A stretch of DNA of 64,000 nt from assembly GCA_004172865.1 (NCBI GenBank), contig SEBV01000005.1, positions 62,001-126,000 on the forward strand, given 5' to 3'. Each line of letters opens with the position of its first letter. Position 1 is the first letter of the stretch. Positions 45,837 through 56,448 of the stretch are shown piece by piece. The notes under the pieces were generated by a model. The model was given only the letters and a program-made list of their open reading frames with translations. It was not told where the DNA came from and searched no databases. The stretch comes from Gammaproteobacteria bacterium (lineage in GTDB: Bacteria > Pseudomonadota > Gammaproteobacteria > Pseudomonadales > Cellvibrionaceae). A program made the position numbers and the translations under genes.

Positions 45837-46586
45837 ATGAGCGATCAAAAAACCACACATTTCGGCTTTGAACAGGTCGCGGTTGATAAAAAGGCCGAAC
45901 GCGTGGCCGATGTGTTTCACTCAGTAGCAGCCAAATACGACTTAATGAACGACTTGATGTCGGGCGGAATTCACCGTTTGTGGAAGCGTTTTACTATCGA
46001 AGCGTCCGGTGTTCGCGCAGGCCATAAAGTGTTGGATATTGCTGGCGGCACGGGCGATTTAAGTTATCAATTTGCAAAACGCGTTGGCAAAGATGGTCAG
46101 GTTATTTTGGCGGACATCAACGCCTCCATGCTCAATGTTGGGCGCGACCGTTTAATTGATCGCGGCGTTGCAGGCAATATTCAATTCGCACAGGCAGACG
46201 CGCAATATCTTCCCTTCCCTGACAATACTTTTGATTGCATCACCATCGCCTTTGGTTTGCGCAATGTGACGGATAAAGATTTAGCATTGCGATCGATGTT
46301 ACGCGTGCTTAAACCGGGCGGTCGTTTATTGGTGCTGGAATTTTCAAAACCGCAGCACACCGCGCTGGAAAAAGTTTACGACACTTACTCATTTAAACTA
46401 TTGCCATTGATAGGCAAACTCGTGACTAACGACGCCGATAGTTATCGTTATTTAGCAGAATCAATTCGCATGCATCCCGATCAGGAAACTCTCAAGGGGA
46501 TGATGAATGAAGCTGGTTTTGTGAACATTGAATTTAATAATATGACGGGCGGAATTGTAGCGCTGCATAAAGGCATTAAACCTTAA
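45837..46586 (+). CDS. ubiE: Ubiquinone/menaquinone C-methyltransferase UbiE
   Basis: UbiE performs the SAM-dependent C-methylation of the benzoquinol ring in ubiquinone synthesis. The ATG at 45837 gives 249 residues (E. coli 251) and the family-like [23 protein letters not shown]; the open frame runs back to 45699 but that part is made of the tandem repeat and has no family similarity. Motifs visible: [18 protein letters not shown] (SAM site), the central [14 protein letters not shown] and the family signature LEFSKP, plus a C-terminal [13 protein letters not shown]. It is first in ubiE-ubiJ-ubiB, 18 bases ahead of the ubiJ ATG. Confidence 0.97.
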   Translation: MSDQKTTHFGFEQVAVDKKAERVADVFHSVAAKYDLMNDLMSGGIHRLWKRFTIEASGVRAGHKVLDIAGGTGDLSYQFAKRVGKDGQVILADINASMLNVGRDRLIDRGVAGNIQFAQADAQYLPFPDNTFDCITIAFGLRNVTDKDLALRSMLRVLKPGGRLLVLEFSKPQHTALEKVYDTYSFKLLPLIGKLVTNDADSYRYLAESIRMHPDQETLKGMMNEAGFVNIEFNNMTGGIVALHKGIKP

Positions 46587-46604
46587 TTGGTTGAGGATAC
46601 ATTT

Positions 46605-47261
46605 ATGGACCCAATGCTAATTACCGCCGCATTTGCCAGCGCCGAAAAAATAATTAATTCGGCGCTCGCGTACGATCCATCCTCTCGCATCGCCTTGGCG
46701 AAACTTGAACCACAAGTTTTAGCGATAAATATCACCACTCCAGAATTTAAATTTTTTGTGGCGCCGAGTGAAGACGGCATCATGTTGCTCGGCAATTATG
46801 AGGGTGAAGTCACTACACAACTACAGGGCACAGTGCCTGCGCTTGTCAGCTTAATCAAAAGTGATCGTTTAAATTTAAAAGATACCGGTGTGGAATTATT
46901 TGGCAGCACAACTTTTATTAGCGAGCTACAAAAGATTTTAAAAAACCTGGATATTGATTGGGAAGAAATGCTCAGCCAAATCTTCGGCGATATTGTCGGC
47001 CACCAAAGCGCAGAATTAATTCGCAGTAAAATGTCCTGGACCAAAGATCGCGTAAGCAATATTCAACGTCTCACCAGTGAATTTCTCACCGAAGAATTAC
47101 GCGTATTACCCAGCGCACCCGAATTTAATTTTTTTAATGCACAAGTCGATGAATTAACTTTAGGGGCGGATCGTATACAGGCTCGCATCACAAATATTCT
47201 CGAACGCATAAAGCACCATAACAATCAACCAGAAGCGCCTAACAGGAATAATAACTCGTGA
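46605..47261 (+). CDS. ubiJ: Ubiquinone biosynthesis accessory factor UbiJ
   Basis: UbiJ is a lipid-binding SCP2-domain protein that holds polyprenyl intermediates in the soluble Ubi complex. The ATG at 46605, seven bases after GAGGA, gives 218 residues; a TTG at 46587 directly after the ubiE stop is the alternative. The SCP2 fold spans about residues 15-110 and the C-terminal 90 residues form a helical, coiled-coil region ([21 protein letters not shown]). The order ubiE-ubiJ-ubiB is that of E. coli. Its stop overlaps the ubiB start as GTGA, so the two are translationally coupled. Confidence 0.92.
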   Translation: MDPMLITAAFASAEKIINSALAYDPSSRIALAKLEPQVLAINITTPEFKFFVAPSEDGIMLLGNYEGEVTTQLQGTVPALVSLIKSDRLNLKDTGVELFGSTTFISELQKILKNLDIDWEEMLSQIFGDIVGHQSAELIRSKMSWTKDRVSNIQRLTSEFLTEELRVLPSAPEFNFFNAQVDELTLGADRIQARITNILERIKHHNNQPEAPNRNNNS

Positions 47262-48904
47262 CCGTTTTTTTTCGTTTTATCACTATTCTGCGCGTCTTTT
47301 TGCATTACCGATTAGATGAACTTATTCCGAAACAACATTTGCCACTGCGTGCAAGATTGCTGTTATTGCCGTGCCGGTTATTTCCATCATCAAAACTTAA
47401 TCGTGGTGAACGCTTGCGTCGCGCTTGCGAGCAACTCGGCCCGATCTTTGTAAAGTTTGGCCAATTACTTTCCACACGGCCGGACTTGGTACCAGACGAC
47501 ATAGTTGTCGAACTAAATTACCTGCAAGACCGTGTTGCACCTTTTCCCAATGACGTGTTTCGAAAAATAGTTGAGACCGCATTAGGTGCATCTGTAGATG
47601 CTATTTTTGACGATTATGATCATGCTCCACTGGCATCCGCATCTGTAGCGCAGGTCCATACGGCGACTTTAAAGAACGGCAAAGCAGTAGTCATCAAAGC
47701 AATTCGCCCTAACATTGCATCAATCATCGAGCAAGACGTTGCCCTGCTATTTCAGCTCGCACACCTGTTTGAAAAATACAGTATTGATGGCCGTCGCCTG
47801 CGACCGGTCGAAATTGTTGCAGATTATCGCAACACTATTTTTGATGAACTTAATTTACAAAAAGAAGCGGCCAACGCATCGCAATTGCGCCGCAACTTTG
47901 CTAATTCACCTCTGCTCTATGTGCCCGAAATTTACTGGGAATACACGCGTAATAACGTCATGGTTATGGAGCGCATCTACGGAATTCCGGTTACCAATAT
48001 TGCTGATCTGAATGCACAAAATACTGACATGAAAAAACTGGCAGAGCGCGGCGTGGAGATTTTTTTCACACAAGTTTTTGACCATAATTTTTTCCACGCA
48101 GATATGCACCCCGGCAATATTTTTGTATCGCGCGAAAATCCGCAACTGCCACAATATATTGCCGTGGATATGGCAATCGTCGGCTCGCTGACACGCGAAG
48201 ATCAGTATTATCTCGCGCGCAATTTATTAGCTATGTTCCGCCGAGATTATCGCCAGGTTGCAGAATTGCATGTACAAAGTGGCTGGGTTCCAGATTACGT
48301 TCGCGTGGATGAATTCGAATCGGCAATTCGCACTGTATGTGAACCCATTTTTGAAAAGCCGCTGAAAGACATTTCGTTCGGTCACGTGCTTATTAATTTA
48401 TTTCGTACCGCACGTCGCTTTGATATGGAAGTGCAACCTCAACTCGTGCTGCTGCAAAAAACTCTGCTCAACATTGAAGGTTTGGGTCGTCAGCTTTATC
48501 CGGATTTGGATTTATGGACAACCGCCCATCCATTTTTAGAGCGCTGGCTGAAAAAACGCTTTAGTCCAAAATCATTATGGGGCGAACTCAAACGTTACAG
48601 CCCTGAGTGGATGGAAAAATTCCCGCAACTTCCACAGCTTATTTTTAACAGCCTACAACAACTACAAAATGTTGGGCAGCTAGCCCCAGAACTGCACAAA
48701 ACTGCACAGCAATTACAGAAACGTAGCGCGCAGTCATCGCGTCGCTATTGGTTGGCGGGCGCATTGTTTGTTACAGCGGCGGCGCTTGCCCATCCCACAG
48801 TTAATCAAATCGTTAGCGACTATATTCAGACTTTACATTTTTCCACCGCAAGTCTGATTCTCGCGGGCTTGGGTTTACTGGCAATAGTTATCAAAAAGTC
48901 ATAA
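47258..48904 (+). CDS. ubiB: Ubiquinone biosynthesis protein UbiB (ABC1 atypical kinase)
   Basis: UbiB is a membrane-tethered atypical kinase/ATPase needed for ubiquinone synthesis, possibly extracting intermediates from the membrane. The 548 residues (E. coli 546) start at a GTG that overlaps the ubiJ stop. Signature elements are seen: the KxGQ motif in [16 protein letters not shown], the Ala-rich loop [11 protein letters not shown] replacing the kinase P-loop, the [10 protein letters not shown] catalytic-loop region and the AVDMAIVG segment taking the place of DFG. Two C-terminal membrane helices (about 495-515 and 525-545) anchor it. In the first the positions after [11 protein letters not shown] are typical. 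Confidence 0.96.
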   Translation: MTVFFRFITILRVFLHYRLDELIPKQHLPLRARLLLLPCRLFPSSKLNRGERLRRACEQLGPIFVKFGQLLSTRPDLVPDDIVVELNYLQDRVAPFPNDVFRKIVETALGASVDAIFDDYDHAPLASASVAQVHTATLKNGKAVVIKAIRPNIASIIEQDVALLFQLAHLFEKYSIDGRRLRPVEIVADYRNTIFDELNLQKEAANASQLRRNFANSPLLYVPEIYWEYTRNNVMVMERIYGIPVTNIADLNAQNTDMKKLAERGVEIFFTQVFDHNFFHADMHPGNIFVSRENPQLPQYIAVDMAIVGSLTREDQYYLARNLLAMFRRDYRQVAELHVQSGWVPDYVRVDEFESAIRTVCEPIFEKPLKDISFGHVLINLFRTARRFDMEVQPQLVLLQKTLLNIEGLGRQLYPDLDLWTTAHPFLERWLKKRFSPKSLWGELKRYSPEWMEKFPQLPQLIFNSLQQLQNVGQLAPELHKTAQQLQKRSAQSSRRYWLAGALFVTAAALAHPTVNQIVSDYIQTLHFSTASLILAGLGLLAIVIKKS

Positions 48905-49072
48905 AAAAATTATTTTTATGATGCTAATTGCGCATGATTAATAAAAAATTACACACGTTAATTTTTCTAATGAATTTCTAAGCGTTTCCGATTCACTCGA
49001 TAGTGCAAATTAGCTAGCCTCTGTTATTATCAATATGCGGTAATAGACTATAACGATGGAATGAGGCTGGTT

Positions 49073-50887
49073 ATGCTTGCTAGTTCGAGAATACTGCTTG
49101 TCGACGATACCCCCGAAAATCTGGACGTGCTCAGCGCAATTTTGGAAGATCTCGAATGCCAATTGATTGTTGCTACCAATGGTGAGCGCGCACTCGAATT
49201 AGCTCAAAAGCAAAATCCCGATTTAATCCTTCTCGATGTCATGATGCCCGGCATGAATGGCTTTGAAGTTTGCAACCTGCTTAAGGCAAATCCTGCTACC
49301 GCTAAAATTCCTATTATTTTTGTCACAGCTCGCACCGACGATATCAGCGTTGGTTTTTCGGTGGGCGGTTACGACTATATTTCCAAACCCATAAATGCCG
49401 ACGAAGTTCGCGCACGCGTGCGTCATCAATTAGAGCGCCGAGCATTATTAAATGAGCTGCAAGCGCTCAATAAAGAGCTTGAGCAAAAAGTGCGTGAGCG
49501 CACTGCAGACCTCACTATTGCCAATCGCCAACTACGCGAAGAAATTAATGAACGTCGTTACATGCAAGATCGCCTAAGTTATTTAGCGACGCACGATTTT
49601 GTTACACGTTTGCACAATCGTAATTCACTCGATGCTTACGTCTGTACCCTGCTCGCGCAAGTGCAAATGGAAAATATTTCTGCGTCATTTTTATTAATTG
49701 ATATCGACCGCTTTCGTGTTATTAACGAGAGTTGCGGTTGCATTGCAGGCGATGAGCTTTTACGACAATTTTCCGATGCTATTTCCGGCATACTTGCGCG
49801 CGAAGATTTTTTTGCACGTATCGGCAGCGATAAATTTGCGATAGTTACGCAAAACACCTCGAACGATAAAAGTAACAGTCTTGCCCAATTAATTTTGCAA
49901 CAAATACAGAATTTTAAATTTGTGTGGGAAGAGCGTGAATTCAGGCTGGCCGCATCCATAGCACTCTTGCCTCTCAATCGCGAGATCGTTAGTTTTGATC
50001 AAGTCATGCTGATGGCAGACGAGGTATTGTTTCTCGCAAAGCGCGAAGGTCGCGGTTTAATTCGCACCTATGACGAAGCTACCAAGCGCTCAAGCGACGA
50101 CAAGGAAAATGTTAATTGGGCGCAACGTTTAGTGGATGCAAATCACAACAAACATTTTCGCGCGCACTTTCAAGTCATTGAAAATTTCTTTCCCAATCCT
50201 GAACATAAAAAAATACGCATAGAAACCCTAATTCGTATGTGGGACCCCGCTCAGCAGCGATTAATTCCGCCTGGTGAATTTATCGGCCCCGCCGAGCGAT
50301 TGCATTTAATTCCAGAGCTCGATAAGTGGATGATTGAAGAAGTTCTGCAATTGTTAGCGCAACATGCGGATTTACGCGAGGGAATTTCTTCTGTATCTAT
50401 GAATCTCTCTGCGCTTTCAATTCGTGAACCACATTTCGCTGACCATATTATTAACCTGATTGAGAAGCACAAGATTCCACCAGAGATGATCAGTTTCGAA
50501 ATTACCGAAACTGAAGCCATTACCAATCTCGATGTTGCCAATGAATTTATGCAACGGCTACATAAATTAGGCTGTTATTTTTCGCTGGACGATTTTGGTA
50601 GTGGCTTTGCTTCTTACGCCTATTTGCATAAATTATCTTTTGATACTTTGAAGATTGACGGGATTTTTGTGCGCGATATGGATCGCGACTCTAATCATTA
50701 CGCCATGGTAAAAGCGATTGTCGAAATGGCACATTCACTTAAAAAAGTTGTAATTGCGGAGTTTGTGGAGACTGAAGAAGTCGCTACTTTACTTAAGAAC
50801 ATGAATGTGAAATGGGGTCAGGGATTTTTATATCACAAACCCGAAACACTGAGTTACGAAGCTCTGCTAAGCCACCTCGTGCAATAG
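49073..50887 (+). CDS. Response regulator with degenerate GGDEF and EAL domains
   Basis: The ATG at 49073, six bases after GAGG, gives 604 residues; an ATG at 49061 is the weaker alternative. The receiver domain (about 1-120) has VDD at 10-12, phospho-acceptor Asp55 in LLDVMMPG, and the SKP lysine. A coiled-coil linker (about 125-165) leads to a GGDEF domain in which the active-site motif reads GSDKF (about residue 250) instead of GGDEF, so it cannot cyclise GTP. The EAL domain (about 355-600) keeps the ExLxR motif as ETLIR, NLS, EITETE, DDFGSGF, LKID and AEFVET, so phosphodiesterase activity is plausible. It is 48 bases upstream of a hybrid kinase gene and the two are probably partners. Confidence 0.9.
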   Translation: MLASSRILLVDDTPENLDVLSAILEDLECQLIVATNGERALELAQKQNPDLILLDVMMPGMNGFEVCNLLKANPATAKIPIIFVTARTDDISVGFSVGGYDYISKPINADEVRARVRHQLERRALLNELQALNKELEQKVRERTADLTIANRQLREEINERRYMQDRLSYLATHDFVTRLHNRNSLDAYVCTLLAQVQMENISASFLLIDIDRFRVINESCGCIAGDELLRQFSDAISGILAREDFFARIGSDKFAIVTQNTSNDKSNSLAQLILQQIQNFKFVWEEREFRLAASIALLPLNREIVSFDQVMLMADEVLFLAKREGRGLIRTYDEATKRSSDDKENVNWAQRLVDANHNKHFRAHFQVIENFFPNPEHKKIRIETLIRMWDPAQQRLIPPGEFIGPAERLHLIPELDKWMIEEVLQLLAQHADLREGISSVSMNLSALSIREPHFADHIINLIEKHKIPPEMISFEITETEAITNLDVANEFMQRLHKLGCYFSLDDFGSGFASYAYLHKLSFDTLKIDGIFVRDMDRDSNHYAMVKAIVEMAHSLKKVVIAEFVETEEVATLLKNMNVKWGQGFLYHKPETLSYEALLSHLVQ

Positions 50888-50935
50888 CCAGATTTTCTTC
50901 CAATAGCTATTTTTTCAAATAATAAGGGCTAGGTA

Positions 50936-53900
50936 GTGAAGGAATTTTTTAATCATAAAATCACGCTCAATATTTTATTTTGCATCAGCTATTTTCTGCT
51001 AGCTACTATCGGATTTGAATGGGGTTCACTAACGGCTAACGCAACCTTGTTGTGGCCACCATCAGGTCTTACAGTATTTGCTTGTATGGCATTCGGACGC
51101 AAAATCCTGCCCGGCTTATTATTAGGCGCCATTATTTCCAGCAAAGTTATTTCATTATCTTCACCCTTTGACAATACTTGGCAGAGTTTGGTAATCGCAA
51201 GTGTTGGTGGGTGCGCCAGTGTTTTACAAGCATTATTGGTGGCAAGACTTTTACGAACTTACTATCAGCGAGATTTTCGTCTTTCAACTACAGCGTCAAT
51301 TCTCTTCACCTTAATTGTTTTGGTGAGTTGCACATTATCAGCAACACTTGGCAACTTTACCTTGTGGCAAACTGGCGTCATTGATCTTGCCAATGCACTC
51401 CAAAATTGGGCAATCTGGTGGATAGGCGATGTTATTGGTGTTTTGATTATCACGCCGCTGCTGCTTTGGATTTATCGCAAACAAAGTCTCTATGAAAATT
51501 CGCAGGCCAATGCATTTCTTATTTTTAGTGCAGGCGTCGGTTTAGTATTATTAACGGTGGCGGCCGTTGGCCACAATGAGCACGAAACTCAACGCAAAAA
51601 TCTTGTACATGAAACCGAAAGTTTACAAACTAATATCCAAGCGAATATTGATCTAGTCACACGCGACCTAAGCACGCTGCAAGAATATTTTTTAACAAAC
51701 CCTCCCAGTCAAGATCAATTTCGCAATCTTACCGAACCCTTACTCAAACGAAATTTATGGCTGGATTCATTTAGCTGGCTACCGCTTACGGAAGCAACGC
51801 AAAGTCAACGTAGACCCTCGCTGGAAATAAACTTTGCATCTGCTTTCACGCTGGAGCGTAATGCTAACGGATTTGATTGGCGATCTGACGAGAATAGAAA
51901 TTTTCCTACAACATTTCTTCTGCGTTTTAAAAAGCAACTTGATCCAATTCATAGCGATATTTTTTTACGCAATGGCGCTATCAACAATAAAGAATCGCAT
52001 ACGCCTATTATCAATATGGCAGCGCCGATTTTTTCTTGTAGCAGCGGTAGAAAACCGGAATGCAAAATATTAAATTTAGTAACGAGCGAACTCAATGTTA
52101 ACTCATTGATTAATTCAGCTATCTCTAAAAACCAGTTGCAAAATCTTGATATAAAAATTGCAGTTCGCGCGCAGTCAGGCGAATTAGGTTATTGGAAATG
52201 GGATAAAACCTATCTTCGCGAAATTACCGAAAAAGAAGTTAGCTTTATAAATGCATCAACTAAGCTTAAAGGGGTCGTTCCGGCCATTTCGGTAATGGAT
52301 ACCGACTGGCAGTTAATGGTTAGCCCGCAAAATATTTCCATTTGGTTTCTTCCTAATCTGCAGCAATGCGTTGTATTGACCATCGGCCTAGCTATGGTTA
52401 TTTTATTAAGCGCTTATTTACAGGCACTCTATCGTCAAGACCAAATTATTATTGAAAACCAGGCTGAGCTTAAACAGGAAATTAGCAATCAAACTCAAGC
52501 CTTGCGTGCAGCAAATGAGTGGCTGCTAAAAGAAATCGCAGAAAAACGAGTTACTCAAGAACAGTTAAAAGCCAGCGAAACGCATATGCGAACTTTGCTG
52601 GATAATATTCCAGACCCCGTTTGGTTTAAATCTCCCGAAGGAGCCTATTTAAGTTTTAATAAAACTGTTGCTAATTTATTTAATCGTGTCGAAGCAGATG
52701 TTATAGGTAAAACTGCAAGTGATTACACCGAGGAAGCTTTTGAGGCAGTGATTCGTGATTACGAAACTGAAGTGCTGCATAGTGAAACCGCAGTACGTCG
52801 AGAATTGTGGATGCATATTCCCACGCTCAATGAAATGCGATTAATGGATACCATTAAAGTGGCGGTGCGCGATGAAAGCCAAACACCTATTGGCATTTTA
52901 AGTATTGCGCGAGATATTACCGAACATCATCAGCTCATTAATGAATTGGAAAAATTCAAACGCTTTGCGGAATATGCGAGCGAAGGTTTTTCAATTATGT
53001 CGCTTAAGGCGGAAACTTTATACATGAACCCCAGCATTCAAAAAATGCTATTGAGTTACCAATCGCCTACACACAATGACTTTTTTAAATATTTTCCGCA
53101 GGATTTACACACACAGTGGCGCGAGGATATTTTTCCCTCGGTTTTATTAAATGGTTACTGGCAAGGTGAACTTGCAGCTTTGCGTGCAGATGGCTCACGC
53201 TTTCCCACCAAAGGAACTTTTTTTATTATTCGCGATGATAAAGCGCAACCTCTTTATCTCGGCGAAGTCATGATTGATATCTCCGAACAAAAACAAGTGG
53301 AAGCTTCGTTACAATTAGCTAAAGAAACAGCTGAAGACGCAACGCATGCCAAAAGCCGCTTCCTCGCCAATATGAGTCACGAAATTCGCACGCCGTTGAA
53401 TGCAGTATTAGGTTATTCGCAATTGTTTATGGCTGATACTCAGTTATCGGCGCAACAACACGAAAGAATGAGTTCAATATTAAATGCCGGGCAACGACTT
53501 TTGCATTTAATTAACGATATTCTTGACCTCTCAAAAATTGAAGCGGGCGCCCTACATTTTCGCCAAGATTATTTTGATTTGCGGCAAGAACTCAACGACA
53601 TAGTTTCGATTATGCGCACTAAAGCTATCGCAAAAGGATTAGTGCTTGATTACGACATTCAATTACCCGCTACCGCAATTGTAAAAAGTGATCGCCAAAA
53701 AATTGGTCAGATTATTTTAAATTTAGTAGGCAACGCTATTAAGTTCACGCATACAGGTAGTGTAAGTTTGCAAGTCCACATGGATGCTACCGGCATTCTT
53801 TTTACGATTACTGACACAGGCCCAGGTATTGCCGCTCAGGAGCTACAGTTATTATTCGCCGCATTTCGCCAAGGGAAATCTGGAGAGGAATTGGGCGGAA

Positions 53901-54745
53901 CCGGTTTGGGTTTAGTAATTTCCAGACATATTGCTGAAAATCTTGGTGGAGAACTAACGCTTGATAGCGAGCAAGGCAAAGGCACACGTGCGCATTTACG
54001 CTTGCCACTCACAATTGAATACAACACGCAATTGGATAGCACAACCCAAGTTGCCCATGCCAAATTAACATCAGACTCTTACTGTAAAGTATTAGTTGTT
54101 GAAGATGATAATGCGAGCCGCGATGTATTGGTAAATTTATTACAGGATATGGGTTGCAGCGTAATATCTGCTATTAATGGCGCAGACGGTTTGGCGCAAG
54201 CTGTGTTACAAAAACCGGATATTATTTTTACCGATATTCGCATGCCTGAATTAAGCGGAAGCGATATGCTAAGGGAGCTGCGCAAGCTGATTGATAAAAA
54301 TGATCTACCAGTTGTAGCGGTGTCTGCATCCAGCCTTGAGCATGAACGTACTTTTTATTTGGGCGAAGGTTTTCATGAATTTATTAGCAAACCCTATCAA
54401 TTCCGCGATATTTATTCAGCACTGAAAAAATTTACTCGCGTGGAATTTATTAGTGAAGAAAATAATGTTAATGAAACGGCTATTGTAGATGTAGAGAAGT
54501 CCAACTGGGGCAATAAATCCGAACTTAAAATACTGCAAGCGGAACTGCAACATTTAAAAACTACTTTGAATAGCGGCGACGTAAACAATAGTAAAAAATT
54601 ATTTACGCAACACAGCTCGCAAACAATTGGCAAAGACGCTCACGGGAAAATTCAGGGCGCAATTCGCCAATATGATTTGGTTTTAGCAGAAAGTTTTCTG
54701 GATGAGTTACTGGAAGAAATTAAACAGGTTTTAAATGCAGATTAA
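50936..54745 (+). CDS. MASE1-CHASE-PAS hybrid histidine kinase with receiver
   Basis: This 1269-residue membrane sensor kinase starts at a GTG with AAGGG eight bases upstream. In order: an eight-helix MASE1 module (about 10-205, with GFEWGSLTANATLLWPPSGL), a CHASE-like extracytoplasmic part (about 220-480), a membrane helix near 485, a coiled coil, two PAS domains (about 545-660 and 680-780), HisKA with phospho-His at about 815 in SHEIRTPLNAV, HATPase_c with NLVGNAIKF, DTGPGIA and GGTGLGLVIS, then a receiver with the acceptor Asp near 1100 in FTDIRMPELSG. The last 100 residues are helical, without a recognisable Hpt histidine. It presumably passes phosphate to the preceding REC-GGDEF-EAL protein; the signal is unknown. 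Confidence 0.92.
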   Translation: MKEFFNHKITLNILFCISYFLLATIGFEWGSLTANATLLWPPSGLTVFACMAFGRKILPGLLLGAIISSKVISLSSPFDNTWQSLVIASVGGCASVLQALLVARLLRTYYQRDFRLSTTASILFTLIVLVSCTLSATLGNFTLWQTGVIDLANALQNWAIWWIGDVIGVLIITPLLLWIYRKQSLYENSQANAFLIFSAGVGLVLLTVAAVGHNEHETQRKNLVHETESLQTNIQANIDLVTRDLSTLQEYFLTNPPSQDQFRNLTEPLLKRNLWLDSFSWLPLTEATQSQRRPSLEINFASAFTLERNANGFDWRSDENRNFPTTFLLRFKKQLDPIHSDIFLRNGAINNKESHTPIINMAAPIFSCSSGRKPECKILNLVTSELNVNSLINSAISKNQLQNLDIKIAVRAQSGELGYWKWDKTYLREITEKEVSFINASTKLKGVVPAISVMDTDWQLMVSPQNISIWFLPNLQQCVVLTIGLAMVILLSAYLQALYRQDQIIIENQAELKQEISNQTQALRAANEWLLKEIAEKRVTQEQLKASETHMRTLLDNIPDPVWFKSPEGAYLSFNKTVANLFNRVEADVIGKTASDYTEEAFEAVIRDYETEVLHSETAVRRELWMHIPTLNEMRLMDTIKVAVRDESQTPIGILSIARDITEHHQLINELEKFKRFAEYASEGFSIMSLKAETLYMNPSIQKMLLSYQSPTHNDFFKYFPQDLHTQWREDIFPSVLLNGYWQGELAALRADGSRFPTKGTFFIIRDDKAQPLYLGEVMIDISEQKQVEASLQLAKETAEDATHAKSRFLANMSHEIRTPLNAVLGYSQLFMADTQLSAQQHERMSSILNAGQRLLHLINDILDLSKIEAGALHFRQDYFDLRQELNDIVSIMRTKAIAKGLVLDYDIQLPATAIVKSDRQKIGQIILNLVGNAIKFTHTGSVSLQVHMDATGILFTITDTGPGIAAQELQLLFAAFRQGKSGEELGGTGLGLVISRHIAENLGGELTLDSEQGKGTRAHLRLPLTIEYNTQLDSTTQVAHAKLTSDSYCKVLVVEDDNASRDVLVNLLQDMGCSVISAINGADGLAQAVLQKPDIIFTDIRMPELSGSDMLRELRKLIDKNDLPVVAVSASSLEHERTFYLGEGFHEFISKPYQFRDIYSALKKFTRVEFISEENNVNETAIVDVEKSNWGNKSELKILQAELQHLKTTLNSGDVNNSKKLFTQHSSQTIGKDAHGKIQGAIRQYDLVLAESFLDELLEEIKQVLNAD

Positions 54746-54774
54746 AAAAAGATTAATTCAAACTCTAATTAATC
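54742..54774 (-). terminator. Probable AT-rich terminator of dtd
   Basis: On the minus strand an 8-bp stem (GATTAATT and AATTAATC, around AGAGTTTG; arms 54767-54774 and 54751-54758) overlaps the dtd stop codon and is followed by TTTTTTT. The stem is AT-only apart from one pair, so it is weak, but position and T run are right. Confidence 0.45.
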
Positions 54775-55209
54775 CATCTTCAACATAAATGTAACGGGCC
54801 CATCATTGACTAAACTGACTTGCATATCCGCCGCAAATATTCCGGTTGCGACTTTGGGATGTTTTACTCGAAGTTGCGCGACAAAATAATTGTATAGCTC
54901 TTCAGCTTGTGTAGGCGGTGCAGCACTTGAAAAACTTGGACGCAAGCCTTTGTTGGTATCCGCAGCGAGTGTGAATTGCGATACCACTAAAATACCGCCA
55001 TTCACCTGCTGCACGTTGCAATTCATTTTCTTATGCTCATCCGAAAACATTCGATAGGCCAATAACTTATCAATTAATTTATTGGCGCTGGCTTGGGTAT
55101 CGGTTTTTTCAATACCCAGTAGCAGCAAAATTCCCTGATCAATTTTCCCAACGCATTCGTCATCAACATCCACAGCGGCGCGTTTTACACGTTGAAGTAA
55201 ACCGAGCAT
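54769..55209 (-). CDS. dtd: D-aminoacyl-tRNA deacylase (DTD)
   Basis: DTD removes D-amino acids from mischarged tRNAs using a substrate-assisted mechanism. The 146 residues (E. coli 145) carry the two cross-subunit motifs: [19 protein letters not shown] (the SQFTL motif, about residues 75-93) and NDGPVTF at the C-terminus (the Gly-cisPro motif). The N-terminus [17 protein letters not shown] replaces the usual MIALIQRVTRASV-like start with little change. It lies three bases after pip and is cotranscribed with it. The stop lies in an AT-rich hairpin that probably terminates the operon. Confidence 0.96.
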   Translation of the reverse strand: MLGLLQRVKRAAVDVDDECVGKIDQGILLLLGIEKTDTQASANKLIDKLLAYRMFSDEHKKMNCNVQQVNGGILVVSQFTLAADTNKGLRPSFSSAAPPTQAEELYNYFVAQLRVKHPKVATGIFAADMQVSLVNDGPVTFMLKMD

Positions 55210-55212
55210 AGC

Positions 55213-56184
55213 TTAGGCCGATTGATCCGGGCGCTCGCCGAGTTCTTTTGCCAGTTCATTAGTTGCGCGAATTAACGCATCTACGATTCCTGCCTCACGG
55301 GAGGCATGGCCTGCTTCGCGAATAATATTCAGTTCAGAACCTGGCCAGGCTTTATGCAACAGGTAGGCATTGTCCAGCGGACAAATTACGTCGTAACGAC
55401 CGTGCACAATTACGCCGGGAATATTCACAAGCTTGTGAACATCGCGCAAGATTTGATTCTCTTCGAGAAACGCATTGTTAACAAAATAATGGGCTTCAAT
55501 TCGCGCTAGCGAAAGTGCGCGATGGGGTTCCGTAAATGAATCGACCACTTCCTGATTAGGGCGCAAGGTTGCGGTGCGACCTTCCCACAATGACCAGGCT
55601 TTTGCAGCCGTCATTTGCTGGATTTGGTTATCGCTAATGAGATGACGATAGTAGGCATTCATCAAATCGTGCCGCTCTTCTTCGGGAATCGGCTGGATAA
55701 AATCGTCCCAATAATCAGGGAATAAACGGCTCGCACCCTCCTGATAAAACCACAATAAATCCACCGGACGGCAGAGAAAAATACCCCGCAAAATCAGTCC
55801 CAGTACGCGCTCAGGATAAGTTTCTGCATACACCAAACTTAAGGTTGAGCCCCAGGAACCGCCGAACAATACCCACTTATCTATACCGAGCGTTTGGCGA
55901 ATAAATTCAATATCCTCAACCAGCTTTTGCGTGCTGTTGGTTTGCAGCTCAGCATGGGGACGTGAACGGCCAGAACCACGTTGGTCGAACAATACAATTC
56001 GGTAGACTTCAGGATCGAAAAAACGACGGTCATATTTGCCACAACCTGCGCCGGGGCCACCGTGAACAAATAGCACAGGGATGCCATCGGGGTTGCCCGA
56101 TTCATCGACATAAAGCTCATGGGGGAATTCGACAGCGATGCAGTGACGTTGGTAGGGTTTTATCTCAGGGTAAAAAGTATGCAT
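55213..56184 (-). CDS. pip: Proline iminopeptidase
   Basis: This cytoplasmic alpha/beta-hydrolase of 323 residues belongs to peptidase family S33 and releases N-terminal proline from peptides. The catalytic serine is in FGGSWGSTLSL, the aspartate in HGRYDVICP and the histidine in EAGHASRE. The N-terminal VLFVHGGPGAGCG oxyanion segment and the FDQRGSGRS motif are typical, and the sequence matches the Xanthomonas-type enzyme in length. It is first in pip-dtd, with a three-base gap. The 264-bp upstream region is shared with the WYL regulator gene. Confidence 0.95.
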   Translation of the reverse strand: MHTFYPEIKPYQRHCIAVEFPHELYVDESGNPDGIPVLFVHGGPGAGCGKYDRRFFDPEVYRIVLFDQRGSGRSRPHAELQTNSTQKLVEDIEFIRQTLGIDKWVLFGGSWGSTLSLVYAETYPERVLGLILRGIFLCRPVDLLWFYQEGASRLFPDYWDDFIQPIPEEERHDLMNAYYRHLISDNQIQQMTAAKAWSLWEGRTATLRPNQEVVDSFTEPHRALSLARIEAHYFVNNAFLEENQILRDVHKLVNIPGVIVHGRYDVICPLDNAYLLHKAWPGSELNIIREAGHASREAGIVDALIRATNELAKELGERPDQSA

Positions 56185-56448
56185 AGACTAACCTTGTTAT
56201 TTGCATGAAACTTCACTTGAAACACAGAGCGCCCAAGCCATTTTCGGCCGAAGCAATGCTCTAAAGGTAGCACAGAGCGCATCTGTATAGGCGGACTTTT
56301 TGGCCCATTCTGTATGCAGATCTATAAATACTTGAGCCGCCAAGATCCTACTGACATTTATTGGCAGCCACTCGTGTAAACTTTGCACAATCTACAACCT
56401 GCAGCTCCAGGCTGCCCTCGAAACTACAACCCCATCAACAGGTATTTC

